From Mercenaria mercenaria (taxonomy: Eukaryota; Mollusca; Bivalvia; Venerida; Veneridae): 64,000 nt of DNA. Shown here in pieces: positions 23,501 to 35,041 of the stretch. The notes beneath the pieces are model-generated. The model was given only the letters and a program-made list of their open reading frames with translations. It did not search any database and had not been told where the DNA came from. Where the stretch lies: contig NC_069362.1 of the NCBI RefSeq assembly GCF_021730395.1, positions 64,869,501-64,933,500 of the forward strand, written 5' to 3'. The translations under genes and the position numbers were made by a program. How positions within the stretch are numbered: the stretch's first letter is position 1; every line of letters begins with the position of its first letter.

Positions 23501-24582
23501 ATTATTACATACTCGCTTCTATTCCCCGTTATGTTACGCTGGCACCGGAAACGTCAATATTTTTCCATACACTGACACCTGAATTTCATATCGGGTGCGT
23601 GACGTAATTCAGTGTGTGTTGTTGCACTATTTTTTTCTTTTTAGTTCAGTATTGTCAATCCTATTCAGGCTATTGAACATATTTATGATATTTACATAAT
23701 ATTCATACGTGTAGATGCGTATGTAATAAAAAGGTTATTATCTTTGCATCGGAAAATATGCACTCATTCTCCAGCGGAAGAATATTGCGCTCCTAAAGTC
23801 GCACAATATTTCCGCTGAAGAACTCGTGCATATTTCCCGATACAAAGCTAATAACCTATAATTATTACATACTCGTTTCTATTCCCCGCTAAGTTACACT
23901 GGTACCGGAAACGTCAATATTTTTCCATACACTGACGCCTGAATTTCATATCGGGGTGCGTAACAAAATTCAGTGCGTGTTGTTGCACTATTTTTTTTCT
24001 ATTTAGTTCAGTATTGTCAATTCTATTCAGGCTATTGAACAAATTTATGATATTTACATATATTTATAAGTGTAGATGGGTATGTAATAAAAAGGTTATT
24101 ATCTTTGCATCGGGAAATATGCACTCGTTCTTCAGCGGAAGAATATTGCGCTCCTAAAGTCGCACAATATTTCCGCTGAAGAACTCGTGCATATTTCCCG
24201 ATACAAAGCTAATAACCTATAATTATTACATACTCGTTTCTATTCCCCGATAAGTTACACTGGTACCGGAAACGTCAATATTTTTCCATACACTGACGCC
24301 TGAATTTCATATCGGGGTGCGTAACAAAATTCAGTGCGTGTTGTTGCACTATTTTTTTTCTATTTAGTTCAGTATTGTCAATTCTATTCAGGCTATTGAA
24401 CAAATTTATGATATTTACATATATTTATACGTGTAGATGGGTATGTAATAAAAAGGTTATTATCTTTGCATCGGGAAATATGCACTCGTTCTTCAGCGGA
24501 AGAATATTGCGCTCCTAAAGTCGCGCAATATTTCCGCTGAAGAACTTGTGCATATTTCCCGATGCAAAGCTAATAACCTATA
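23501..24582. repeat. Three tandem 360-361 bp units, each with a long hairpin
   Basis: Units start with ATTATTACATACTCG at 23501, 23861 and 24222. Each contains CCGGAAACGTCAATATTTTT, GTAATAAAAAGGTTATTATC, and near its end an inverted repeat of about 55-nt arms (TTATCTTTGCATCGGGAAAT ... ATATTTCCCGATACAAAG, with the apex at TCCTAAAGTCG). Units 2 and 3 are almost identical; unit 1 is more diverged. No coding capacity. Confidence 0.88.
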
Positions 24583-24799
24583 AATGATATAATTATGGAT
24601 AGTGAATACAGCTCTACCACATGAATAATGAAATAAGATAATACATAAGATACAGATATAGATAGATAGACAGACATACAGACAGACATTTCCTGAATAT
24701 TGTCAATAATTAGTTCCAGTCTTATCAACCGAAATATGAAGGAAAAAGTAAGCATATTACATGATACTCAGACAATGATGTGAACTTCTATAGATTACA

Positions 24800-25400
24800 T
24801 TTTTAGCTCATATGATTTTTTGAAGAAAAAAATGAGTTATTGTCATCACTTGATCAGCGTCGGTGTCGGCGTTGCCTGGTTAAAATTTATGTTTAGGTCA
24901 GCTTTTCTCCTAAACTATCAAAGCTATTGCTTTAAAATTTGCAACACTTGTTCACCATCATTAATTGACGCTGTACAGCAAGAAACATAACTCCATCCTG
25001 CTTTTTGCAAGAATTATGGCCCCTTTTAGACTTAGAATATCAGATTTCTTGGTTAAGTTTTATGTTTAGGTCAGCTTTTCTTCTAAACTATTAAAGCTAT
25101 TGCTTTAAAACTTGCAACACTTGTTCAGCATCAAAAACTGACTCTGTACAGCTAGAAACAACCCCATACTGCTTTTTGCAAGAATTATGGCCTCTTTTGG
25201 ACTTGGAAAATATCAGATTTCTTGGTTTAGTTTTGCGTTTAGGTCAACTTTTCTCCTTTACGGTCAAAGCTATTGCTTTAAAACTTGCAACACTTATTAA
25301 CCATCAAAAGCTGACACCTCACAGCAAGTACCGTAACTCTGCATTGCTTTTTGCAAGAATTATAGACCCTTTGGACTTTGAAAATCATGGGTAGGACAAT
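24800..25400 (+). mobile_element. Family B-like tandem-array element, 3' end missing
   Basis: It starts TTTTTAGCTCATATG with ATGAGTTATTG forming a foldback, then CAGCGTCGGTGTCGGCGTTG. Three units of about 168 bp carry TTTAGGTCAGCTTTTCTCC, AAAGCTATTGCTTTAAAA and GCAAGAATTATGGCCCCTTT. No terminal hairpin was found. Confidence 0.65.
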
Positions 25401-25534
25401 ATTTCTTTTCTACAGAGACAAAAAAATCAGATCAGCCAATGTCTTCGTTATTAAACGGAAGTTTTATGTGTTACTGTAGAAAAATGACCTTCCTATTACC
25501 TTCGGAATCTCACCTGACCAGGATTATGACTTTA

Positions 25535-26372
25535 AAGGGGATACAAGTTTTTGTTGCATGTATCTCAAAAATTATTATAGGAGTGAGCTTGTTGGTCGGT
25601 CTGTCGGTCCGTTGGTTTTCATGGTTTCCGGACTATAACTCATGAAAGGCTTGACCGATTTAAATAATTTTTGGTACACAGGTGTAACATCAGAAAATAC
25701 AGGTCGAGATCAACAAAGGTCAAGGTCACAGTGACGCTGAACAGTTAAATGGTTTCCGGATGATAGCTTGAGAAAGCTTGGGCCTAGGATCATAAATTTT
25801 GGTACACAGGTGTAACATCATGAAGTACAGGTCAGGTTTGACTTTGAGGTCAGTAGGTCAAGGTCACAGTGACCCAAAACACTTAAACGGTTTCCGGACG
25901 ATAATTTGAGAACGCTTGGGCTTAGGTTCATAAATTTTTGTACACAGGTGTAACATGGTATAATGCAGGTCAAGGTGACTTTGAGGTTAGTAAAAGTCAA
26001 GGTCACAATGACACGAAACAGTTAAAAGGTTTCCAGATCATAACTTGAAAAACGCTTTGACCTAGGATCATGAAAATTGATAGGGAGGTTTGTCATTAGC
26101 AGCAGATGACCCCTATTGATTTTGAGTTCAAAAGATCAAAGGTCAGAGTGACCCTGAACATTTAAACCTTTTCTGGACAATAACTTGAGAACGCTTGGGC
26201 TAAGGATCATGAAACTTCATACCATAGGGAGATTGATCATGACCAGCAGATGGCCCTTAATGATTCTGAGGTCAGTAGGTCAAAGGTCAAGCAAGCTCGG
26301 CTTGACACTGGCTAAGTTCTGTGAAAAGGCCATATTGTGGGGGTATAATTCGTCACTCCTGTGACAACTCTA
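25535..26372 (+). mobile_element. Family G tandem-array element
   Basis: It starts AAAGGGGATACAAGTTTTTG and GGTCGGTCTGTCGGTCCG. Five to six units of about 138-150 bp carry GGTTTCCGGA, GGCCTAGGATCATAAATTTT, GTACACAGGTGTAACAT and AAGGTCAAGGTCACAGTGAC. The 3' end has hairpin GTCACTCCTGTGAC followed by AACTCTATTTTGAC, the same plan as the TCTTGTTT families with a diverged terminus. Confidence 0.7.
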
Positions 26373-27610
26373 TTTTGACTTTAGAGTCATAAAACATCAG
26401 GGGAAAAACTGGGCGAAACTCAGTATTTTGTGTGGGTCTAGATTTATGGATTTCAAATTCTAAGGACAAGAATATATTGATAAATGAAATTTTTTCTTTA
26501 AATCAGGATTTCATCTGGAGAATTGATGTAGAGTAATCTAGTCAAGAAATGGACAAAAAATAGTCTCACTTGAATGATAACTTTATATTGGGTAATTTTT
26601 TATGGGCTTTGTTTAGTGATTACATGTTTAGCAGCCTCGAATTCATTCAGTTTTTCTGTTTTTGCACATGGTACAAATTAATATTAAGGAATATTTTGAA
26701 ATTGCAGCAAATATTTTGAATTTGCAAGTGACATTATTCTCAAATGTTTTAAATTTTACAAGTGACATTATTCATAAATATTAATGAAAATAAAACCATT
26801 GTGAATATTACTCATCTAAGGTTATGATTTCACTGGGTTTTTTTTTGTTGCAACTTTCGGTCCTTTTGTGAAACATACGTTTTTCCCTATTACATCAATC
26901 CTTTTGTTCCCTTGTGACACATCCTGCTTTTCTGGCTACATTTATTACTCAATGCACCGCAAAATGGATTAAGAAACCAATACGGGAAGGACAAAAAGTG
27001 GTCTCTTAACACAATTGGTCTCTCAGTACAACACAATTTACAAAAAGGAACAGAAACTCTTAATACCAGTGGTCTCTTAATAGATATGACCTCACAAACA
27101 ATTGACTGTATTCTTGAAACATTCAAATTTTCCATTTAACTGAATTAGTTTCGCTGAAGTAATATTTCCTTAACACTTTTTAGCAATATTTTGCTTTTCA
27201 CTGTAATGTTTGTTTCTCAGTCTTTTTGTGAAACAGTCTCGCTGCAATATTTGTTTCTCAGTCCATTTGTGAAACAGAGATCCATATACTAGGTATAAAA
27301 TGTCTTGTAATTTCACAGCTATTTCGATTTTGCTTCATCGTTAAATTTTAGAGAGAAAAAATACGCAAAATTGTTTATCAGTTAAAAATCCCGGACAATG
27401 TTATTATGTTAATTGAAAGTTTTACTTAATAGCTGTCTCCAAGTAATCAGTTGTCATTCTATGCAATTTAGGTTTGTATTTGATAGTTGATGCCTTCCTC
27501 TAAATTTGACATTTTAAAACCTGAATGACGTGCAACCAAAAAATATTTTGACAGCAATGAACTTGATAATAATACTAGTATGAAAAACGCTGGTACAGCA
27601 GAATGTTTGA
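26373..27610. other. No gene seen; degenerate repeats
   Basis: AT-rich. The stretch 26830-27310 repeats GTCCTTTTGTGAAACA / CAGTCCATTTGTGAAACAG and GTGGTCTCTTAA-type phrases, which look like decayed tandem units. No frame has a recognisable domain. Confidence 0.4.
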
Positions 27611-27611
27611 T

Positions 27612-29559
27612 TTTTTGTCGAGTCCGCTTACGGAAGCAAATACATAGTTGTCCAATTGGCTGTTCAATGTATGTGTGTGTGTGTGTGTGCATCTGTCTTG
27701 TCAGTGCTTGTGTGCGTCCATTTGGATTTGTTTGTCCAGACCATAACTTTGACATTCATGGAACAATCTTGTTTATATTCAGCATGAATGTTAACCTCAG
27801 TGAGAAGAAGTGTGATATGCAAATTTCATGTTCCTATCTTAAAAGCCAAAGTTACAGTTGGAGGTCAAAAGTCATGTCAGATCTTGTTCGTCTCATAACT
27901 TTGACATGCATTTAGGTATCTTGTTTATATTTGACCTTAATGTTTAACTCAATGTGACAGAGTGTCACGTGCAAACCTCATGTTCCTATCTAAAAGGTCA
28001 AGGTCACAAATAGGGGTCCAAGGTTATTTTACAGTTTGTCCAGGCTGTAACTTTGATAAGTATGGAGCAATCTTTTTTTTTCTTTGGCGTAAATGTTCAC
28101 CTCTACTATGAGACTGTTGTGAGCTAACCTCTGGTCCCTATCTCAGAGGTCAAAGGTCATTTTAGAGCTCGTCCGGGCTGTAACTTTGCCATGCATAAAG
28201 CAATTTTTTTATACACCTGTCTCTGATAGAGCGGGGCGTATTATGTGAACACTCGTGGTGGGCGGCGGGCAGGCGGGCGGTCAGCATCCAAAAGCATGTC
28301 CACTCTCTGCCAAAGTTTTCATTCGATCAACACCAAACTTGGTGACATTGTTTGTGGGCATTTTATCTCGGCCAAGTTCAATAACCAGCAAAATCACACT
28401 GGGTACTCTTGAGTTATGGCCCTTTAATTACTCGAAATCTGCAAATTTAGCCTTGTCTGCCCTCTAAGTCAAACAGTTTTCATTCGATCTTCACCAAACT
28501 TAGTGACAATATTTGTGGGCATAATATCACGGCCAAGTTCAATGACCAGCAAAATCCCCCCAGGCACTCTTGAGTTATGGCCCTTGAATTACTCAAAATC
28601 GGCAAATTTAGCCTTGTCCGCCCTCCGTCAAATAGTTTTAATTCAGTCTTCACCAAACTGGCTGACAATGTTTGTTAGCATAATATCTCAGCCAAATTTG
28701 ATAACCAGCAAAATCGCCCCAGGCACTCTCGGATTATGGCCCTTGAATTACTAGAAAAAACTGCAAATTTAGCCTTGTCCGTGCTCCGAGTCGAACAGTT
28801 TACATCCAATCTTCCGTAAACTTGCAGGTAATGTTTGTGGGCATAATATCTCGGCCAAGTTTGATAACCAGTCAAATCGCTCCAGGCACTCTTGGATCAT
28901 GGCATGGCCCTTGAATTACCCGAAATCTGCGAATTTAGCCTTTTCACTCTCTAAGTCAAACAGTTTTCATCCAATCTTCACCAAACTTGCTGACAATGTT
29001 TGTGGGCATAATAACTAGGCCAAGTTTGATAACCAGCCAACTCGCCCCAGGCACTCTTGGATTATGGCCCTTGAATTGGGCCAAGTTCGATGACGGGTGT
29101 ATTTTGTTACAGTCTGTGACTCTTGTTTGTATTTGGGATAAATGTTTGCCTCAATGAAACAGAGAGTGAGCATGCAACTCCCAGACCCCTGCCTCAAAGG
29201 TCAAGGTCATACTTAAGAGGCCAATGGTCGAAACTTGGTGCAGTTTTCTTTGTCTGGGCTGTAACTAAGCCTTGGATTGAGGGTTTCTTAAATAACTTGG
29301 CTTAATTTTTTGCCTCAATGAGACAGTCTGTCAGGCATAAATAGTTGAAAAGGTCAAGGTCACACTTAGGAGTCAAAGGTCAAAAGATGATGCAGTTTAT
29401 CTTGTCTGGGCTGTAACTTAGCCATGGATGGAGATGTTCCTAAATATCCTGGCAGAAATGTTTGAAGCATCCAGTTCTGTAGCCGCAAAATAGTATCATA
29501 AACTTTAGTCCTTTTGACATCTGGCGGGCTCGACATGTTGCCCGTGGGCATCTAGTTTA
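27612..29559 (+). mobile_element. Family J element, interrupted by a family C element
   Basis: The 5' end is TTTTTGTCGAGTCCGCTTACGG. Units of about 160 bp carry TGTCCAGACCATAACTTTGAC, CTTGTTTATATTCAGCATGA and AAGGTCAAGGTCACA. The 3' end is GGCGGGCTCGACATG (5' end inverted), hairpin GCCCGTGGGC, then ATCTAGTTT. A (GT)n tract of about 20 bases lies at 27672-27690. The internal gap 28205-29128 is a complete family C element that splits one unit. Confidence 0.82.
28205..29128 (+). mobile_element. Family C element, complete, nested in family J
   Basis: The 5' end TTTTTTTATACACCTGTCTC folds on GATAGAGCGGGGCGTAT. Units of about 165 bp carry TTCACCAAACTTGCTGACAA, TTTGTGGGCATAATATCTCG and GGCACTCTTGAGTTATGGCC. 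The 3' end is GACGGGTGTATTTTG (5' end inverted), then TTACAGTCTGTGA and CTCTTGTTTG. Left host AAGCAATTT and right host TGTATTTGGGATAAATGTT rejoin to a normal family J unit. Confidence 0.88.
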
Positions 29560-29639
29560 GAGTTACACAATATTTTGGTGTCATTCTATTGCTTTGTACA
29601 GACATGAATTTTATGATTAAGATTTCTTTTTAACCTATA

Positions 29640-29800
29640 CCCAGCTAAATACTGGTCTATCATTCAATCTTTGTTGTACCACTTACTATTCAAAAGGGTT
29701 TTCACTGAAAATTTACTGACTGAATAGTGAAAAGTGCAGACCATGATCAGCCTGCATGGAAAATAAACTTTATCCACCGAAAATGTTTGGGTAATTTTCT
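29640..29800. repeat. Remnant of the TTAA-type MITE
   Basis: Shares CATTCAATC/TTTGTTGTACC, CACTGAAAATTTACTGACTG, AATAGTGAAAAGTGCAGACC and GATCAGCCTGCATGG with the copies at 30705, 42742 and 61604, but both ends are decayed. Confidence 0.6.
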
Positions 29801-30044
29801 ATAGGCTTATTTTAGTGAGGTCATGATTAGAAGCCTAACTTGGTGTAAAGTGTTGATAAAACGTGAGTGTTTGCAGTTTAGGTCATGTTGCCGATTTTTA
29901 TTCACAAATATTGTGAATTCTCGAGTGGTATTTTACGCAAAAAGTAGCGAAAATAGACCATCGAGAGTACTACCTTCTCTACAATAAAAATAATGCTGGT
30001 AAGGAAATATTATACTTGGAGTAATGATTCAATTGGGTTTTCAA

Positions 30045-30385
30045 AGCATGTATTGCGTTATGCATTTTATAAAACTTCCTGTACCAACACTGTAGGCGTT
30101 TAACTTCCCCGTGTGAGTTGTCAACTCCGTTAACACAGGAAGCATTATGTTTTGCGTTTTGTAAAATTTCCTGCACCAACATTGTAGGTGTTTAACTTCC
30201 CGGTGTGAGATGTCAGCTGCGTTAACGTAGGAAGCATTATGTTATATATGTTTTGTAAAATTTCCTGTTTCAACATTGCAGGCATTTTACTTCCCATTGT
30301 GTGATATCAAGCATGTATCATCTTATCTATATCTTGAAATTTCTTGTACCAACATTGTAGGCCTGTAACTTACAAGTGTCCCAGT
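30045..30385. repeat. Tandem repeat of about 92 bp, four diverged units
   Basis: Units share AAATTTCCTGxACCAACATTGTAGG (phase about 30071, 30163, 30257, 30338), TTTAACTTCCC and AGGAAGCATTATG. The SINE at 30401 inserted just past the last unit. Confidence 0.75.
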
Positions 30386-30400
30386 ATCTCAAGAGAGGAG

Positions 30401-30683
30401 CCTGCCAATTTAGCTAAAAAAGGAGAGCACAAATCTATGGATCGCGGGGTTGTGAGTTCGATCCATGGGTGAGGCGTTTGTTCTCTGTGAAGATTTGATA
30501 AAAGACAATGTGTCTGAAATCATTTATCGTGCACCTCTGATTCATGTGGGGAAGTTGGCAGTTACTTGCTGAGATTAGGTTTGTACTGGTATTGAATCCA
30601 GGAACACGGGTAGGTAAACTGCACGCCATTATATAACTATAATACTGTTGAAAAATGGTGTTAAACCCAAAACAAAGAAACAA
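30401..30683 (+). mobile_element. tRNA-derived SINE with perfect 15-bp TSD
   Basis: The head includes GGTTGTGAGTTCGATCC (B box). The body holds a CAATGTGTCTGAAATCAT block. The tail reads AATGGTGTTAAACCCAAAAC then AAAGAAACAAA, a common molluscan SINE tail. The duplication ATCTCAAGAGAGGAG flanks it perfectly at 30386-30400 and 30684-30698, as expected for LINE-driven target-primed insertion. Perfect TSDs suggest a fairly young copy. Confidence 0.92.
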
Positions 30684-30704
30684 ATCTCAAGAGAGGAGTT
30701 CATC

Positions 30705-30895
30705 CTTTAGCCTGCTAAATTTCTATAATCGACTGGTCCATCATTCAATTTGGGCAGTACCATTTATCATTTGAAGGGGTGTTTACTGAAAATTAACTGA
30801 CTGAATAGCGAAGATTAATCGGCATGAAAGTGTATACTGATCTTGGTCTGCACTGGTCGCTATGGCAAAACCAGTTGCTGCCAACAGGCTAATGG
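30705..30895. mobile_element. MITE with CCTTTAGCCTGCT ends (piggyBac-like)
   Basis: The left end CCTTTAGCCTGCTAAAT and right end AACAGGCTAATGG are inverted, with TTAA directly on the right (30896-30899). Internal sequence matches the copies at 42742 and 61604. Confidence 0.7.
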
Positions 30896-31143
30896 TTAAA
30901 ATGGCAAACTCTTCCCAAAGTCATGCTGGACTGTTAGAAGGGTTAATTGTATACATTTTCAACTAGATAGTTTGCAGAAATTTTGTACACAGTTGCATAA
31001 TACTTATACAGACAACTTTACCTGCTTGGGCTGGGTTTTTTTATGGTCCCCGGTGGGAGTGGTCCTGTAATGTGATTATGTTCAGTTGATGTGTTTTAGC
31101 CGAAATATACTGCGGGTCTATGTGCTGGTCAAAGAAATGACTA

Positions 31144-32906
31144 CCCTTACAGAAGAAAAAGGCCTGCTGCGTACTCTTGCTGTGTACATACAGCGTATAT
31201 GATGCGTACATGATGTGTACTGAAATCAATAGTACACAGGATATACACCGCACATACACCGATAGTACGTTTGTAGTACACTTTTGACATGCAAATGAGC
31301 TCTGCCGCGTACTACTTGCTGCGTACATGCTGTGGACTACATAGTACACAGGATGTACGCTGGAGGAATTTAGTATGCGAGAAATAGTACGCAGCATGTA
31401 CGCGGCACATACACTTTTCACATGCAAATGAGCCTGCGGTGTACTACCCCTGCGGCGTACATGCTGTGTACTCCTGCGGCGTACATGCTGTGTACTCCTG
31501 CGGCGTACATGCTGTGTACTCCTGGCCCGAGTCCTGCGGGTACATGCTGTGTACTCCTGCTGCATACATGCTGTGTACTCTTGTGGCGAAACTGCTGTGA
31601 TAATGTAAATTCCTTACCCACCAACTTTCGTATGCAAATGCTGATCTTTGGACAGAAAAAAACAGAAAAAAGATAAGTGACATGCATCAATAAGTATTTA
31701 CCCTTACCAAAATAATGTAGATTGATGTTATCAAATAAATTAGTATGCTTTTCTCCATCCACTTTCAATGAAATAAATCAATTTTTGTAGCACGTAATTT
31801 GGTAAACATTTGAAGAAAATGGCGTAACTGCATCAAGGGGAAACAACTTTAATGCAACTAAATATAAGTGTTATGATTTATATAGACGATGTGTGCGTAG
31901 TATGTATTTATTTTGATTAAAATCCATCTGAGAACAATCTAGGACTGGAATTATATAAGCGTTTATACACTTTTACGTCCTTAAAAAGTAGCGCACCAAA
32001 AAATTTTGGATTGATTTTTTCCAATGGGGCAAGCGCAATTAGCCAAAAACGTTCTGAAAATATACGAGCGGCAAATCCGATAAACAACTTTTTAATTTGG
32101 TGAGGCCTTAATGAGTTAACATAATGAGCATTAAAGCCTTTATAAAACATGATAGAGTGGTGTTTTGCTTAAGAGTATTCAAATAACAGTGAGAGCTATT
32201 AATTCTTCTCATTCGGGCGCTGTTGAGGCATTATCTTGGTAATTATTTCATGTATTACAAAATGTAATGCATCGAAGTTCAAATAAGGCTTTTCAATTAT
32301 CCAAGTTAGAAAGCTCCAGGATTAATTCAAAATGAAAAGAATATATTTTTACACTAAGATGTAAGCTTCACAAATGAACATTGCAAATAGTTTGGCAAAT
32401 TTTAGAATACCGGTAATCTGAACTATTCTATGCTATTAAGATAAAGGTACTTGGAAATCAAGTTCTTGCTTCCAAAAAAAAAAAAATGTACAAATCCTTC
32501 CTGCATGAAGTCCCTCCCTTGTATATGAAGTTTACTTCAGACTTTAACTTATAAAAAAAAACTAAGTATAAATGCCAAAAGAAATTGTACAAGTCTTTCC
32601 CGTGTATATGAAGTGTACTGCACAAATTTCAAATTATCTGCGGTGTACATGCAGTGTACTATTTTCTTGTACAAGTCCCTCCTGCGTACATGCAGTGTAC
32701 TCCTTAAATTTTCAGAGTCTGTGCTGCGTACTTGAAGTGTACTAGTGACCTCCTGCGTACATGCTGTGTACTCGTCGAAAGAGTACACGGCATGTACGCG
32801 GCATGCGGTGTATGTAAAATGTACTCCTCTGGCGTACTACTGTGTTCGCGGCATATACACAGCAAATACGCAGCATGTACGCCACAGAGGCTTGCTTCTG
32901 TAAGGG
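31144..32906 (-). mobile_element. 1.76-kb DNA element with CCCTTACAGAAG TIRs, copy 1
   Basis: The ends CCCTTACAGAAG and CTTCTGTAAGGG are perfect inverted 12-mers, flanked by TA on both sides. The outer 500-700 bp on each side are built from short GTACATGCTGTGTAC / GTACACAGCATGTACGC words, including a 24-bp minisatellite (about 31449-31600) around GCGGCGTACATGCTGTGTAC. The middle (about 31700-32560) is ordinary AT-rich sequence. A 77-residue frame (31917-32150) is shared with copy 2 only because the copies are nearly identical. No transposase recognised. Confidence 0.85.
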
Positions 32907-33405
32907 TATAAAGATAAAAGTACAACTCGTGATGTTTACTGTTTGAGAGCGATTATCGGTTTTGCAAAATAGAAACTGGTTTCACCTAGTAATCAAATTA
33001 ACCGAGTAATCGTCTCAGTCCTAGATTAATTCATGTCCTTTTTATACATAGAAATTCTGGTCAATATTTAAATCCGCTTTCACTCTATCTCTGTTACTAC
33101 TAAATCGATATGACCCAGTCTTTAAACTGTTGTCTCACATCATCCTCAACATGGGGGTATTAATGACTGCAGGGATAGCTCAAGTTTCCTCAAATATTAT
33201 GCATAGAAATAGTCATCTTTGTCCCTCTGACATCTTCTGTTGGATAATATTTCATCACAGTTTTAGTTCAGTAATTTCATTTTCCAAAAATACTAAATCA
33301 ATTTTATAAACATGTTAGGTATGCAAATCACATTTAAGATGAAGTGAAATAAAGCCTGCTGTAATAATTTTATGTTGACTCAAGTCTCATGGTTACAGTC
33401 TAAGG
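32907..33405. other. No gene seen
   Basis: AT-rich spacer between the DNA element and the BEL/Pao fossil; I see no repeat ends or coding sequence. Confidence 0.5.
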
Positions 33406-33603
33406 TGTCGGCTGGGTATTGGACACTAACTACTAAAAATGAATGTACAACACATCGTGTCAGTTTCCTAATTCTATTACTCTCTTGTATCTTTCGTACA
33501 TGTATACAAAAACATAGAATATGACTACATAACGTAACGCAGACGTTTGCATCAAAGTACTTCACATTTACGTTGTATACAAGTTAGCGCGTTACTTCCA
33601 ACA
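33406..33603 (-). repeat. BEL/Pao LTR (3' LTR in element orientation)
   Basis: 198 bp. Shares with its partner TGAATGTACAACACAT, ACATGTATACAAAAACAT, AAGTACTTCACATT and ATACAAGTTAGCGC. Confidence 0.88.
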
Positions 33604-34566
33604 TACTGGGGGCTACGAAATGGTAAATCACAGAAGCTTACACATTGTCATGAAATATTAAAGCTAAGATTTATGAAAGGTTGATTACTTTAAAACTGAA
33701 ATTTTCAATGAATTACTGCGTTACTTATTAACTTAAAATATCATCATCAAATCAATCATGTTACTTAATGTCTCTCATTTGATAACACCGATATGTAAAT
33801 TCATCACTATTTAAGCTCAAGAAATCTTAAACTCTCAAAGTCTCTCTCCAATAAACTTTCACTGATGTTCAAACGTAAAAATTTAGAAGACTTTGTCTTT
33901 TACTAATACACTCGGAGTCACTTAAAATGTTTCCAATGGATACAGTTTTATAATTGGTCTCACTGAAATTCTACTATCTGATTTTACTTTGGCTGCATGA
34001 ATTAGTCCATGATGACTTCCCCATATACAAGTTTGCGTATCACACCTAATCTCCACCGTGCACAAGATGCATTATCATGGATCTGTATCACGTTGCCTAC
34101 TGATACCGTCTGCTGGTTGTTACCTGTCACACGGTGATACTCTTGCAACGCCGCCAAACACTTATGGTGCCACCATTCCCGAAAGTGCTTGATTTAGTTC
34201 CTTCTGGTCCCTGGCTCGTCTGGTGATACTGGAACGGTTGCCTACTGCTGGATCTGATACCGATTTGATTAGTATATTCTATGTCAGTAAACTCTTCACC
34301 TGCCTGCCATATAAGTGTGCTGGCGTTAATGGTAGTGGATCTGAATCATTTGACATCCAATATGTAATTGGTCAATCGTTGAGTACAGCTTCTACTTCCG
34401 TTGTTATCGTCTGAAGTTCTTCTAAATTAATGCATCGATGCGCAAGAACTTTTTCTTAGCATGTTCTTGGTTAAACCTATAAGGCGCTTCCACCATCCAC
34501 AGTACCATGGGGCTCTAGCTGGGATGAAATACCATTGTGTTCCTTCTTGGTTGAGGGCTTCTTTCA

Positions 34567-35041
34567 TGGACTGGGAACCAAATAGTTGGCGCAGATGCCT
34601 TGATGCTGCCTGGCTGGGAATCAAATAGTTGGCGCAGATGCCTTGATGCTGCCTGGCTGGGAACCAAATAGTTGGCGCAGATGCCTTGATGCTGCCTGGC
34701 TGGGAATCAAATAATTGGCGCAGATGCCTTGATGCTGCCTGGCTGGGAATCAAATAATTGGCGCAGATGCCTTGATGCTGCCTGGCTGGGAACCAAATAA
34801 TTGGCGCAGATGCCTTGATGCTGCCTGGCTGGGAACCAAATAATTGGCGCAGATGCCTTGATGCTGCCTGGCTGGGAACCAAATAGTTGGCGCAGATGCC
34901 TTGATGCTGCCTGGCTGGGAACCAAATAGTTGGCGCAGATGCCTTGATGCTGCCTGGCTGGGAACCAAATAGTTGGCGCAGATGCCTTGATGCTGCCTGG
35001 CTGGGAACCAAATAGTTGGCGCAGATGCCTTGATGCTGCCT
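34567..35041. repeat. 43-bp minisatellite, about 11 units, inside the BEL/Pao fossil
   Basis: Units carry GGCGCAGATGCCTTGATGCT and GCCTGGCTGGGAACCAAATA, spaced exactly 43 bp (for example 34591, 34634, 34677). Units differ only at one or two sites (AACC/AATC, TAGTT/TAATT). Because 43 is not a multiple of three, the same DNA is read in all three frames along the array, giving a 43-residue period in translation. Near-identity of units indicates recent expansion in an old element. Confidence 0.93.

Noticed and set aside
27672-27690. GT microsatellite as a regulatory element
   Set aside because: About ten GT dinucleotides within the first family J unit; nothing distinguishes it from a simple slippage tract.
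31917-32150. A 77-residue protein conserved between two loci
   Set aside because: The loci are two near-identical copies of one DNA element; conservation is explained by recent duplication, with no domain recognised.
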